In this document: positions 47,999 to 56,929 of the stretch, piece by piece
Layout: each line of letters opens with the position of its first letter
How positions within the stretch are numbered: the stretch's first letter is position 1
Assembly: GCF_900184795.1 (NCBI RefSeq)
Contig: NZ_FXXN01000020.1
Coordinates: 122,664-186,663 of the forward strand
Reading direction: 5' to 3'
Length of the DNA: 64,000 nt
From: Magnetospirillum sp. 15-1
GTDB lineage: Bacteria; Pseudomonadota; Alphaproteobacteria; Rhodospirillales; Magnetospirillaceae
The notes under the pieces: generated by a model
What the model saw: only the letters and a program-made list of their open reading frames with translations
The model's database searches: none
What the model was told of the DNA's origin: nothing
Position numbers and translations under genes: made by a program

Positions 47999-48415
47999 CT
48001 ATCCCCTCCCGTCCAGCCGGGCCACGCCCAGCAGGCCGGCGACGAAGCCGGCCACGAACAACAGCGCCACCGGGGACTGCACCGAAACCGCCAAAGCGGG
48101 GGCCGGGCACAATCCCGCCAGTCCCCAGCCGGCGCCGAAGATCACGGAGCCGGCCAGCAGGCGGGCATCGATGCGCGACGACGGCGTGCCCAGCGGCTCG
48201 GCGCACAGCAGGGCGTGCCCCCGGCGGCGCACCAGCCACTGACCGAGGGCGGCGACCGCCACCGCTCCGCCCATGGTGGCGGTAAGCCGGGGGTCCCAAT
48301 GCCCGAAGAAATCCAGGAAGCCGACCACCTTGGCCGGATCGGTCATTCCCGACAGGGCCAGTCCGGCGCCGAACACCGCGCCGCACAACAGAAAGAGCAC
48401 GGGGCGACGGGTCAT
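47999..48415 (-). CDS. YeeE/YedE-family membrane protein, second half (PmpB-like)
   Basis: A 138-residue membrane protein with about four helices. GAVFGAGLALSGMTDPAKVVG and GAGWGLAGLCPAPALA are family signatures, the latter with the conserved Cys. YeeE/YedE proteins import thiosulfate or other sulfur compounds. The start at 48415 overlaps the stop of the first half by four bases (ATGA). The pair encodes as two genes what YeeE has in one chain. Confidence 0.87.
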   Translation of the reverse strand: MTRRPVLFLLCGAVFGAGLALSGMTDPAKVVGFLDFFGHWDPRLTATMGGAVAVAALGQWLVRRRGHALLCAEPLGTPSSRIDARLLAGSVIFGAGWGLAGLCPAPALAVSVQSPVALLFVAGFVAGLLGVARLDGRG

Positions 48416-48831
48416 GGCGCGGGAACTCCCACCAGGGCGACCATGCCGGCCCCCACCGCGATGAACAGCATGGTGGCGACCAGCGAGCGCGGCGACAGCC
48501 GGGCGATGCCGCACACCGAATGGCCGCTGGTGCAGCCATTGGCCAATCCGGCTCCGATTCCCACCAATAATCCGGCCAGCACCAGCCGCCCCGGCGAGGC
48601 GAAGGTCACGCCAGCCCCGCCGCCGGTCAGTCCCTGGACCAGCATTGCGCCCAGGGGCAGGCCCAGCACGAAGGCGATGGCCTCGACCCGCCCGGACAGG
48701 GCGTTGCGGACCAGCCCGCTGACCCCGGCCACCCGGCCGAAGGTCAGCATCAATCCGGCGGCGGCCAATCCGATCAGCGCCCCGCCCGCCAGGGCGAGGC
48801 TCCAATCCGCGACCGAAAGCGCAACGATCAT
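48412..48831 (-). CDS. YeeE/YedE-family membrane protein, first half (PmpA-like)
   Basis: A 139-residue membrane protein with about four helices. ANGCTSGHSVCGIARLS is the conserved cysteine motif of the family. The start at 48831 overlaps the AhpD-like gene by four bases. Together with 47999-48415 it should form a sulfur-compound channel; its presence beside a reverse dsr locus 7 kb away fits a sulfur-oxidising lifestyle. Confidence 0.88.
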   Translation of the reverse strand: MIVALSVADWSLALAGGALIGLAAAGLMLTFGRVAGVSGLVRNALSGRVEAIAFVLGLPLGAMLVQGLTGGGAGVTFASPGRLVLAGLLVGIGAGLANGCTSGHSVCGIARLSPRSLVATMLFIAVGAGMVALVGVPAP

Positions 48832-49187
48832 TCGGCGGCCTGCTTCTTGGCGGCGAACTGCTCGTAGGCCTCCAGCGCCAGGGCACCGTACATCAGCGAC
48901 GGGCCGCCGCCCATGTACACCGACATGGCGATGGTCTCCATGACCTCCTCGCGGGTGCCGCCCAGATCCACCACCGCCTTGGCGTGGAAGGCGAGACAGC
49001 CGTCGCAGCGCGCCGCGATGCCCAGCGCCAGGGCGATCAGTTCCTTGGTCTTGCCGTCCAGCGCTCCATCGGCGGTGGCCGCCTTGGCCATGGCGGAAAA
49101 GCCCTTCATCACCTCGGGCACACCGCCGCGCACCTGCCCGACCATCTTGGACAGTCCGTTGGCCAATTCGTTCCAATCCTTCAACAT
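48828..49187 (-). CDS. AhpD-like carboxymuconolactone-decarboxylase-family protein
   Basis: A 119-residue helical protein of the CMD/AhpD fold. RCDGCLAFHAKAVVDLG carries the redox motif CXXC-X2-H of peroxidase-type members. The start at 49187 follows GAGG; an in-frame ATG further upstream (49214) lies inside the operator-like repeat. First gene of a three-gene unit with the YeeE/YedE pair (4-bp overlaps), so a thiol-redox partner of sulfur import is plausible. Confidence 0.86.
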   Translation of the reverse strand: MLKDWNELANGLSKMVGQVRGGVPEVMKGFSAMAKAATADGALDGKTKELIALALGIAARCDGCLAFHAKAVVDLGGTREEVMETIAMSVYMGGGPSLMYGALALEAYEQFAAKKQAAE

Positions 49188-49209
49188 CACGCACCTCGTC
49201 CTTGGAATC

Positions 49210-49245
49210 ATCACAATATGTTAGATAGCGCTAATATATCGTGAT
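49210..49245. promoter_or_regulatory. Imperfect 15-bp inverted repeat upstream of the AhpD/YeeE operon
   Basis: ATCACAATATGTTAG (49210-49224) and CTAATATATCGTGAT (49231-49245) match as inverted repeats at 13 of 15 positions, 6-nt spacer. ArsR-family sulfide sensors such as BigR/SqrR use AT-rich dyads of this type. No such regulator gene is in the window. Confidence 0.6.
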
Positions 49246-49328
49246 GCCGACGAGTTTCAAGACCCCAGCGCGCGGATCGCCCGCGCCGGCCGCATGGGGG
49301 CATGCGTGGATCGGATGGAAGAGAAGCG

Positions 49329-49664
49329 TCAGTGGCTGCCGGATCTGGCCGGCGGGCGCGAAGACGGCGGCGGCGGGGCGCTGGGCGGCGGGCGGCGGAC
49401 GGGCACCTCGTCGGCATCCTCGTCCTGGACCTTCTGGCGGACCACGAAACCCTGCACGGCCCAGCCGATCACATAGAAGGTACCGACGAAGAACCACAGC
49501 CCGGCCAGGGTGAAGATCACCACCCGGTGCAGGGCGTCGTCGCCGTTGCCGAACACCCCCAACGCCCAAAGCATGGGAGACCCGAACAGAATTGCTACCG
49601 CTCCGGCCAATCCCAACCGGGTCCAGCCTGTCGAACGTATATACGATATCTTGTAAGCTGACAT
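49329..49664 (-). CDS. Small membrane protein, unknown
   Basis: A 111-residue protein with two predicted membrane helices (LGLAGAVAILFGSPMLWALGV and VVIFTLAGLWFFVGTFYVIGW region) and a Pro/Ser/Arg-rich C-terminal tail of about 35 residues. I recognise no family. It is transcribed alone from a promoter in the 49665-49878 gap. Confidence 0.6.
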   Translation of the reverse strand: MSAYKISYIRSTGWTRLGLAGAVAILFGSPMLWALGVFGNGDDALHRVVIFTLAGLWFFVGTFYVIGWAVQGFVVRQKVQDEDADEVPVRRPPPSAPPPPSSRPPARSGSH

Positions 49665-49878
49665 CGCCGTGGTCCTCCCCCAGCCCGTTCCCTTTGGCTC
49701 TGCGTGGGATTCTGGACGCTTGCGAGACGAACCGCAACCCGCCTTATCCGCATGCCGCCCCGGTGACTATCCGAATAATCCCGTGACATGATGTGTCGCC
49801 AACGGCTATTTTTCTTGAATTCGTCCAGAACTTGGGGGTTCAAGACGACAAACAAGACTGTGGCGGGCGAGGACCAGA

Positions 49879-51579
49879 ATGGTCGCGAGTCGTGAAAATT
49901 TCGAGGTTCAGGTCAGCAAGAGCGGCCGGTGGACGACCGAGACGGTCACCACCAAGGAAGAAGAGGCGCGCGCTCTCGCCAAGAAATTCCTGGCCGACAA
50001 GAAGTGCGAGGGAGCCCGGATCGTCCGCAACTGGATGCGGTCCGACGGTACCATGGACGAGACGGAGATCTTCTCCCAGACCCGGTCCGGCGCCGATGAC
50101 GGCCCCATCCGCATCTCCCAGATCGATGAGGTCCCGGAAAAGTGCGAGACCCCGGAAGAATTCATGGGGACGCAGGGCCGCAGCGTGGTCAACCGCATCT
50201 TCCGCAGTTATCTCGACAAGGCGATCCTGACGCCCACCGAGTTGATGCACAATTACAAGGAACTGAAGCGGCTTCAGGAAAAGGACACCCTGGTCCCCTC
50301 CGCCGTGGACCGTGTTTCCCTGTTGCAGACCAAGGATTCCGAACAGGATTCCAAATCGCGCAGCCAGGAAATCTTCAAGTCCATCGACGACATCTCGGCC
50401 CGCGCCAGACGGGTGGAGAACGTCAAGCTGCCCAAGCTGAGCGGCCGTTTCTCCGAAGCCATCAAGGAAATCCGCGGCCAGGCCTCCCAGACCGAGGACG
50501 TGGATTACCTCGCCATCGTGCTGCTGTCGCGTGACCTGATCAATGCGCGCAGTTGGGTGGGCAAGCTGGAATTCCTGGGCAAGCTGGCCGTCGAGGACAC
50601 CGATCCCCACGCCCTGGAACTGCTGGACGGCGTCATCGCCGACGTGCTGGGCTCCAACGTGGTGCAGGAAATCCTGGGCTGGCAGCCGGGCCTGGGCGCC
50701 GCCATCTGCCGCATGTTCGATCTGGCCGACGGCAAGTTCCCCACCGAAAAGAGCGATGCCGGCGAATCCGCCGAAATCCTCAACCGCCTGTTCGCCGAGC
50801 ACAAGCTGCCCATCAGCCGCGCCTGCCTGCTGGACCGCGCCCACCGCCAGATCCGCTCGCCCAACCCGCTCTATCGCAGCGAAAGCGGCAAGGAGCTGGA
50901 GGAACTGAAGAAGCTGATCGAACGGACCATGACGCCCACCGGCTTCATCTCGGGCTCCGAGACCGCCGAGGCGCTGACCATCCGCTATTCCCGCCAGTTG
51001 GAACAGGGCGGCGCCGCCGGGCGCAAGGCCACCGTCAACGGCATGTTCCGCATGCTGCCCGACCGGGCTCTGGGCCTGATCTATATCTGCCAGTTGGCCG
51101 GCTCACCCTGGGGCGCCGAAGCGGTGGCCGACATCGCCGAGTTGGTGGATTACTGCCTGTCGGCCCGCCATCTGGGCGATTTCTGCCTGCGCACGCTGCC
51201 GCCCAAGGAGAAGATGCTGCGCGCCACCCTGGCGCACAAGACCGCCGCCGCCTCTCCCTTCCCGCCATCGGTGCGGGACAAGATCTGCGGCTTCATCGAC
51301 ACCATGCTGGAGGCCTATCTGGTCACCGAGCAGATCGTCGAGAAGCTGGACCACCAGGATTCGCCGCTGCGCGACCGCGCGGTGCGTCTGGTGCAGTTCT
51401 GCGCCGCCGGCGTGCTGCCCGAGGGCAAGGCCATGACCCGGGCCCGCCAGCGTATCCTGGCATTGCTGCGCCAGCCCAATTTCGACGCCCACTTCATCGA
51501 CGGCTTCACCGATCCGGAGCGGGCTCAGAAGGCGCTGCGCGATTTCCACCTGCTGCTGGTCAAGGCCGGATTCGGCTGA
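49879..51579 (+). CDS. Large conserved-looking helical protein, unknown function
   Basis: A 566-residue soluble protein with no signal peptide. The first 75 residues are a small domain (ENFEVQVSKSGRWTTETVTT, then RNWMRSDGTMDETEIFSQ). The rest is helical, with TPR/HEAT-like character and many Leu/Ala pairs. The start at 49879 follows GCGAGGA. It is convergent with the potassium channel gene. I do not recognise a family and saw no catalytic motif. Confidence 0.75.
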   Translation: MVASRENFEVQVSKSGRWTTETVTTKEEEARALAKKFLADKKCEGARIVRNWMRSDGTMDETEIFSQTRSGADDGPIRISQIDEVPEKCETPEEFMGTQGRSVVNRIFRSYLDKAILTPTELMHNYKELKRLQEKDTLVPSAVDRVSLLQTKDSEQDSKSRSQEIFKSIDDISARARRVENVKLPKLSGRFSEAIKEIRGQASQTEDVDYLAIVLLSRDLINARSWVGKLEFLGKLAVEDTDPHALELLDGVIADVLGSNVVQEILGWQPGLGAAICRMFDLADGKFPTEKSDAGESAEILNRLFAEHKLPISRACLLDRAHRQIRSPNPLYRSESGKELEELKKLIERTMTPTGFISGSETAEALTIRYSRQLEQGGAAGRKATVNGMFRMLPDRALGLIYICQLAGSPWGAEAVADIAELVDYCLSARHLGDFCLRTLPPKEKMLRATLAHKTAAASPFPPSVRDKICGFIDTMLEAYLVTEQIVEKLDHQDSPLRDRAVRLVQFCAAGVLPEGKAMTRARQRILALLRQPNFDAHFIDGFTDPERAQKALRDFHLLLVKAGFG

Positions 51580-51595
51580 AGGCGCCCTGCCGGCC

Positions 51596-52678
51596 TCAGT
51601 CTTCCTCGGGATGGGAGTGCGGCCCCCGAAGCGGCTTGGCGCAATGGGGGCAGACGTGGCCGGTCTCCACCGAATGGCGCAGGATCAGCGACGCCTCTTC
51701 CTCGGAGAGCTGCAGGGCGCGCCGCGTGCGGTCCAGCAGGCGGCGTTCCGAGCGGTTGATGGAACCGTCCTCCAGCGCCTTCTCCACCGCCTCGCGGTAT
51801 TCCTCGCGGCGGATACGCATCTGCTCGGAAAAGCCCGAGGCGAGCACACCGGCGGGCAGCGCGATCATGCCCACGCCCAGGATGGCGGTCAGCGCGCCGA
51901 GCAGCCGCCCCAGCGGCGTGATGGGCACCATGTCGCCGTAACCCAAGGTGGTCAGCGTCACCACCGCCCACCACATGGAGGTGGGAATATCGCTGAACAC
52001 ATGCGGCTGGGCGCGGTGCTCGAACAGGTAGATCAGGCTCGACGTCAGGACCAGGATCACCATCATGACGAACAGCACCGAGCCGATGGACCGCGCTTCC
52101 TGCCGCGCCACCGCCGCCATGACGTTCATGGCCATGGAATAGCGGCCCAGCTTGAAGACGCGCAGCACGCGCAGCACGCGGATGGCCCGCAGGTCGATCT
52201 CGACCACGATGCCGAGATAGAACGGCAGCACCGACAGCAGGTCGACGATGGCCATGGGCGACACCGCCCAGCGCAGCCGCCCCCATACCGGATGGCGGAA
52301 GTGGGGGTCGTCGATCTCCACCGCCGTCCACAGGCGCAGGGCGTATTCCAGGCTGAAGATGGCCACCGAGGCCAGATCGAAGGCATGGAAGACCGGCCCG
52401 TGGGCGATGGACAGGTGCTCGATGGATTCGAGGATCACCGCCGCCACGTTCACGACGATCAGGGCGATCAGAAAGGCGTCGACCACCTTGACCAGCAGGT
52501 CGGAATGGCCTTCGCCGCCCAGCATGTGGTAGACCGTGCGCCGCACGGTCCGCCGACGCCGCACGTGCCGCTGGCCTGGATGGGGATGCCCCGGACGGGG
52601 TTGGGACGGCTGCGGGTGGGCGGAATGGCTTGAGGTCACAAAACGGCCGATGTCAAAGAGGCTGATTTGCGCCACCAT
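51596..52678 (-). CDS. Voltage-gated-type potassium channel
   Basis: A 360-residue six-transmembrane channel. The S4 voltage sensor is seen as LRAIRVLRVLRVFKLGRY with Arg every third residue. The pore has the selectivity filter TLTTLGYGDMVP near residue 240. The N-terminus (residues 1-50) is His/Pro/Arg-rich, and the C-terminus ends in a zinc-ribbon-like HVCPHCAKPLRGPH. An alternative start is Met52 (52525), just before S1. Not linked functionally to its neighbours. Confidence 0.85.
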   Translation of the reverse strand: MVAQISLFDIGRFVTSSHSAHPQPSQPRPGHPHPGQRHVRRRRTVRRTVYHMLGGEGHSDLLVKVVDAFLIALIVVNVAAVILESIEHLSIAHGPVFHAFDLASVAIFSLEYALRLWTAVEIDDPHFRHPVWGRLRWAVSPMAIVDLLSVLPFYLGIVVEIDLRAIRVLRVLRVFKLGRYSMAMNVMAAVARQEARSIGSVLFVMMVILVLTSSLIYLFEHRAQPHVFSDIPTSMWWAVVTLTTLGYGDMVPITPLGRLLGALTAILGVGMIALPAGVLASGFSEQMRIRREEYREAVEKALEDGSINRSERRLLDRTRRALQLSEEEASLILRHSVETGHVCPHCAKPLRGPHSHPEED

Positions 52679-52785
52679 ATCCGACCGGCCCCGGTCAGGG
52701 GAAGGGTCGGACGGTGACGGAATTGCATGGCGCGGCCCCTTTGGTTTAGTTTAGCGTAAAATAATATAAGAGAGCGGGAGAGGCG

Positions 52786-53571
52786 ATGAGCGCGGCCACT
52801 CGGGATACCAAGGTGGGGGATGCCAAGGCGGGACGGGTTTTTCTGATCGGCGCGGGACCGGGCGATCCGGACCTGCTGACCGTCAAGGCGTTGCGCCTGA
52901 TCCAGGGTGCCGCCCTGGTGGTTTATGACCGACTGGTCAGTAAGGAGATCATGGAGATGATCCCCGCCGCCGCCGAGCGGGTCTATGCCGGCAAGGCGCT
53001 GGGCAACCATCACCTGATCCAGGACGAGATCAACGACCTGCTGCTCAGTCTGGCGCGCTCGGGCCGCGACGTGGTGCGGCTCAAGGGGGGCGATCCCTTC
53101 GTCTTCGGGCGCGGCAGTGAGGAGGCCCTGTATCTGGCGCGACACGGCATCGCCTTCGAGGTGGTGCCGGGTATCAGCGCCGCCGCCGGCTGTTCCACCT
53201 ATGCCGGCATTCCGCTGACCCATCGCGGGCTGGCCACCGGCGTGCGTTTCGTTACCGGCCATCTGCGCGACGACCGCAACCTGGACCTGGACTGGACCAA
53301 GCTGGCCGACCCGGACGTCACCCTGGCCGTCTATATGGGTCTGCAGGCGCTGCCCGAGATTTCCGCCCAACTGATGGCCGCTGGACTGCCCGCCGACACG
53401 CCGGCCGCCGCCATCGAAAGCGGCACCACACCGCGCCAGCGCCGGGTGGTCGGCACGCTGTCCACCCTGCTGGACCTCACCCGCGCCGCCGGATTGCAGG
53501 CGCCGACCCTGCTGATCATCGGACGGGTGGTCGGGCTGGCCGACGAGTTGGACTGGTTCGGCAAGCCATGA
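52786..53571 (+). CDS. cobA: Uroporphyrinogen-III C-methyltransferase (SUMT)
   Basis: A 261-residue SAM-dependent methyltransferase making precorrin-2. FLIGAGPGDPDLLTVKALRL at the N-terminus, VRLKGGDPFVFGRG and VPGISAAAGC are the family blocks. The start follows GGGAGAGGCG. It overlaps the next chelatase gene by four bases. Placed next to the dsr operon it most likely supplies siroheme for DsrAB; cobalamin synthesis is the other use. Confidence 0.93.
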   Translation: MSAATRDTKVGDAKAGRVFLIGAGPGDPDLLTVKALRLIQGAALVVYDRLVSKEIMEMIPAAAERVYAGKALGNHHLIQDEINDLLLSLARSGRDVVRLKGGDPFVFGRGSEEALYLARHGIAFEVVPGISAAAGCSTYAGIPLTHRGLATGVRFVTGHLRDDRNLDLDWTKLADPDVTLAVYMGLQALPEISAQLMAAGLPADTPAAAIESGTTPRQRRVVGTLSTLLDLTRAAGLQAPTLLIIGRVVGLADELDWFGKP

Positions 53572-54329
53572 CCCTTTCCTCCTCCGCCCTGGTCCTGGTG
53601 GGACACGGCTCGGGCAATTATCCCGATGCCGCCAGACCCATCCTGGCCCTGGCGGAGTCCATCCGGGCCCGCAAGCTGTTCGCCCAGGTGGCGGCGGTGT
53701 TCATGAAGCAGGACCCGCCGCTGTCGGCGGCCCTGTCGCTGGTCACCGCCCCGACCGTCTATGTGGTTCCGGTCTTCGCCGGACGCGGCTATTACACCGG
53801 CACCCTGATTCCGCGTGAAATAGGACTGACCGGTCAGGTAACGGAACGCGGCGGCCGCCGGGTGATCTATACAGAGCCGGCCGGCACCCATCCCCGCCTG
53901 CCCGGCCTGCTGGCCTGCCGCGCCGACGGCGTGGCGCGCTCCTGCGGCTGGGAGCCGAAGGAAACCAGTCTGCTGCTCATCGCCCACGGCTCGGCCCGGC
54001 CGGGCGGCGCCGGCGAAACGCCCCGGGCCATCACCACCGCCTTGGGCGCCTTGACACATTTCGCCGAGGTGGAACTGGTCTTCCTGGAGCAGGAACCCTT
54101 CGCCCGCGACTGGCCGGGCATGGTCCAGGGCAAGCATGTGGTCGCCCTGCCCCTGCTGGTCGCCCAGGGCATGCACGCCGGCCGCGACATCCCGCCGCTG
54201 TTCGGCCTGACCCAGGGCGAGACCGGTCCGGTCCAGTGCCAGGGCCGCCGGGTGGCGCTGGCCACCGGCCTGGGCGCCGAGCCGGAACTGGAAGAGATCA
54301 TCCTCGATCTGGTCAGGGGCTCGCCTTAG
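53568..54329 (+). CDS. CbiX/SirB-like sirohydrochlorin chelatase
   Basis: A 253-residue protein with two CbiX-like half domains, the first starting LVLVGHGSGNYPDAARP and the second LLLIAHGSARPGG, each with the metal-site HGS. Coupling to SUMT by a 4-bp overlap and position before dsr genes suggest Fe2+ insertion to make siroheme. An oxidation step from precorrin-2 would have to come from elsewhere. It lacks the His tail of the CbiX at 13584. It overlaps a minus-strand gene by 17 bases at the 3' end. Confidence 0.82.
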   Translation: MTLSSSALVLVGHGSGNYPDAARPILALAESIRARKLFAQVAAVFMKQDPPLSAALSLVTAPTVYVVPVFAGRGYYTGTLIPREIGLTGQVTERGGRRVIYTEPAGTHPRLPGLLACRADGVARSCGWEPKETSLLLIAHGSARPGGAGETPRAITTALGALTHFAEVELVFLEQEPFARDWPGMVQGKHVVALPLLVAQGMHAGRDIPPLFGLTQGETGPVQCQGRRVALATGLGAEPELEEIILDLVRGSP

Positions 54330-54546
54330 CCCACTCCCCCATTACCGCCATCATCTCGCCCACCGTCTTCTCGTCCAGATCGACGATGGTGAAGCGGGCA
54401 CGGCCTTCCTTGATGCGCATCCTCAATATCCGCAGGCCGCTTTCGTGCTCCACGGCGGAAAAGGAAATCTCGCGGCTCCACGGCGCGGCCAGGGTGGCCA
54501 GCGGCGTCACGTCTTCCTTGGCGAATTCGGGATTGTCGGTGGTCAC
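54313..54546 (-). CDS. Small DUF6967-like protein
   Basis: A 77-residue soluble protein from a GTG start at 54546 preceded by AAAGGAG. It has a beta-rich middle (RILRMRIKEGRARFTIVDLD). DUF6967 is my best recollection of the family; function unknown. It lies 11 bp after the TauD-like gene on the same strand. Confidence 0.6.
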   Translation of the reverse strand: MTTDNPEFAKEDVTPLATLAAPWSREISFSAVEHESGLRILRMRIKEGRARFTIVDLDEKTVGEMMAVMGEWAKASP

Positions 54547-54557
54547 GGTGGCTCCTT

Positions 54558-55430
54558 TCAGGTTCCGGCGATCCGCTGGTGATAGCGCGCCCGATACAGC
54601 AGGCGCGGACAGGCGGGATCGTCGCGGAACGGTTCGCGGGTATGCAGCGGGTTGTTGGAGACCAGGCCCTGGCCTGGCTCCAGCACATGCTCGAAGACAT
54701 GAGGGGACGGCCCATCCAGCAGTCGCCGGACCGCCTCGGCGGCCGGAGCGGCGGCCTGGGACCACACCACGTTGCGGGATCGCGCCGTATAGCGCATGTG
54801 CAGGCTGCCGTCCGAGTCGACCGAGAAGACCGGCCCCACCGTCGCCGGGCGGGCAAGACCTTCCTCGTCATTGCCGGGAATGGTCATGGCGTCGGAGGCC
54901 ATCAGCACCCGGATCAGGTCCGGCTCCTCGTCCCTGAGCCGAATATAAAGCAGTTCATTGTCCATCAGCCGGTTGGCGCCGCCCTCCGCCGCCTTGCCGG
55001 CGCAGTGGAGCAGCAGGGCGCGCACCGTGCGCTCCGGCGGGTTGTAGTAGCCGTCGGTGTGCCAGGTGATGGGACGCTCGGTATAGGGGATGTAGCGGGC
55101 CCGCGTGCCGTCGCGGTGCACGGCCAGCGGCGTGATGCCGTCGTCGTCGGCAAGCGCGTTGGCATCCAGTGAGACGAGTCCTAATCGGGCGGCCAGGGCC
55201 TTCAACGCCGCCTTGTGGTTGCGTCCGGACTTCGGCCGCTCGGCATAGACCGCCATGTTGGAACACCGCAGACGCTGGGACAGGGCGTCGTGCTCGGCCG
55301 ACGTCAGAGCGGCGATGTCGCCCACCTCGACCACCAGATCGGTGACGCTGACCGGAGCCTGGGACAGCTTTCCGTCCCGCCAGCGCTCGTAGGCGGCGTG
55401 ATCATCGAGATTGAAATGGCCTGAAATCAT
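54558..55430 (-). CDS. TauD/TfdA-family 2-oxoglutarate/Fe(II) dioxygenase
   Basis: A 290-residue dioxygenase. The iron site is HTD in ITWHTDGYYNP, with the distal His in SNNPLHTREPF and the 2-oxoglutarate Arg likely in RLLYRARYHQR. Family members release sulfite from taurine or hydroxylate other substrates. The start at 55430 is chosen for MISGHFNLDD; the frame open to 56741 is an artefact opposite dsrA. It is divergent from dsrA and followed by the DUF6967-like gene. Near dsr a role in feeding or handling sulfur compounds is possible but not shown. Confidence 0.85.
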   Translation of the reverse strand: MISGHFNLDDHAAYERWRDGKLSQAPVSVTDLVVEVGDIAALTSAEHDALSQRLRCSNMAVYAERPKSGRNHKAALKALAARLGLVSLDANALADDDGITPLAVHRDGTRARYIPYTERPITWHTDGYYNPPERTVRALLLHCAGKAAEGGANRLMDNELLYIRLRDEEPDLIRVLMASDAMTIPGNDEEGLARPATVGPVFSVDSDGSLHMRYTARSRNVVWSQAAAPAAEAVRRLLDGPSPHVFEHVLEPGQGLVSNNPLHTREPFRDDPACPRLLYRARYHQRIAGT

Positions 55431-55667
55431 TCGGATTTTTCCTCCACCACCATTTTCATGCGAATTCGCTAAAGAATCCACTTGGATCGGCGTCTCCCAT
55501 AATATTATCATCCTCGAATGTAACGAGCCGCATAGAACGGCCCGACGTATCAGGAGAGGTCCGGGAGCAAAGCTTCCCAACGGATCGTGCAACTTATCCA
55601 GCGTATTGCCGCGCCGCTTTGGCGCGCGTGCGAACGCATCGTGACGACGGTGAGGGAGCGAGAAGCA
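55431..55667. promoter_or_regulatory. Divergent promoter region dsrA / TauD-like gene
   Basis: A 237-bp gap with an AT-rich patch (CATAATATTATCATCC, about 55498-55513) in otherwise GC-rich sequence, the probable promoter core. I saw no clear operator palindrome. Confidence 0.45.
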
Positions 55668-56918
55668 ATGTCGAAGAAGATGCCGCCCACCCCAATGCTC
55701 GACCAGCTGGAAAGCGGTCCGTGGCCCAGCTTCGTGACCGGCCTGAAGCGCCTGGCCGAGGTCGAGGGCAAGGCCCATGCCGGCATCATGAAAAGCCTGC
55801 TTGGCCAGCTGGAACACAGCTACCAGACCCGCAAGGGCTATTGGAAGGGCGGCACGGTCGGCGTGTTCGGCTATGGCGCCGGCGTCATCCCGCGCTTTTC
55901 CGAGGTGGCCGACCAGTACCCGGAAAGCTCGGAATTCCACACGCTGCGCATCATGCCGGCGCCGGGCTTCTTCTACGACACCAAGACGCTGCGCGAGATG
56001 TGCGACATCTGGGAGGAGCACGGCTCGGGCCTGATCGCCCTGCACGGCCAATCGGGCGACATCATGTTCCAGGGCTGCCGCACCGAGCAGGTCCAGGCCG
56101 CCTGGGACAAGATCAACGAGATGGGCTTCGACATGGGCGGCGCCGGCGCCGGCGTGCGCACCTCGGCGTCCTGCGTCGGCCCGGCGCGCTGCGAGCAGGC
56201 CTGCTTCGACACCCTGGAAGCCCACCGGACGATCATCAACGACTTCGTCGACGACATTCACCGGCCCAGCCTGCCCTACAAGCTGAAGTTCAAGTTCTCG
56301 GGCTGCGCCAACGACTGCGCCAACGCCACCCAGCGCGCCGACGTGGCCATCCTGGGGACCTGGAAGGACGACATGCAGGTCGACCAGACCGAGGTACAGG
56401 CCAAGGTCAGGCAACTGGGCCGCAAGGAATTCATCAACCAGGTGATCCGCATGTGCCCGACCCAGGCGCTGGGTTTGAACGACGACGACACGCTGGACGT
56501 GGACAACAAGTCCTGCGTGCGCTGCATGCACTGCATCAACGTCTGTACCAAGGCGCTGAAGCCCGGCAAGGAGCGCGGCATCTGCATCCTGGTGGGCGGC
56601 AAGCGCACGCTCAAGATCGGCGATCTGATGGGCACCGTGGTGATGCCCTTCATGAAACTGGAGACCGAGGAGGATTATGAGAAGCTGCTCGAGCTGGCCC
56701 ACAACATGCTCGACTTCTTCGCCGACAACGCGCTGGAGCACGAGCGCACCGGCGAGATGATCGAACGCATCGGGCTGGTCAATTATCTCGAGGCCCTGGG
56801 CCTGCCGCTCGACGTCAACATGATCAACCAGCCGCGCACCAATTCCTACATCCGCACCGACGGATGGGAAGAGGAGGCCCGCAAGTGGGCCGAGCGCAAA
56901 AATAACGCCGCCGAGTAG
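55668..56918 (+). CDS. dsrA: Dissimilatory sulfite reductase alpha subunit (reverse type)
   Basis: A 416-residue siroheme/[4Fe-4S] enzyme subunit which, in sulfur oxidisers, runs in reverse to oxidise DsrC-bound sulfur to sulfite. Siroheme-cluster ligands are CVGPARC (C-X5-C) near residue 168 and FSGCANDC (C-X3-C) near residue 210. An inserted ferredoxin domain has CVRCMHCINVC. The start at 55668 follows GAGGGAGCGAG. First gene of dsrABEFHCMKL; assignment to the oxidative type rests on dsrEFH and dsrL in the same operon. Confidence 0.96.
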   Translation: MSKKMPPTPMLDQLESGPWPSFVTGLKRLAEVEGKAHAGIMKSLLGQLEHSYQTRKGYWKGGTVGVFGYGAGVIPRFSEVADQYPESSEFHTLRIMPAPGFFYDTKTLREMCDIWEEHGSGLIALHGQSGDIMFQGCRTEQVQAAWDKINEMGFDMGGAGAGVRTSASCVGPARCEQACFDTLEAHRTIINDFVDDIHRPSLPYKLKFKFSGCANDCANATQRADVAILGTWKDDMQVDQTEVQAKVRQLGRKEFINQVIRMCPTQALGLNDDDTLDVDNKSCVRCMHCINVCTKALKPGKERGICILVGGKRTLKIGDLMGTVVMPFMKLETEEDYEKLLELAHNMLDFFADNALEHERTGEMIERIGLVNYLEALGLPLDVNMINQPRTNSYIRTDGWEEEARKWAERKNNAAE

Positions 56919-56929
56919 GAGACAGGACC

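Noticed and set aside
54558-56741. 727-codon minus-strand frame running through dsrA
   Set aside because: Only the last 290 codons (from 55430) encode the TauD-like protein; the rest is antisense to dsrA and the promoter.
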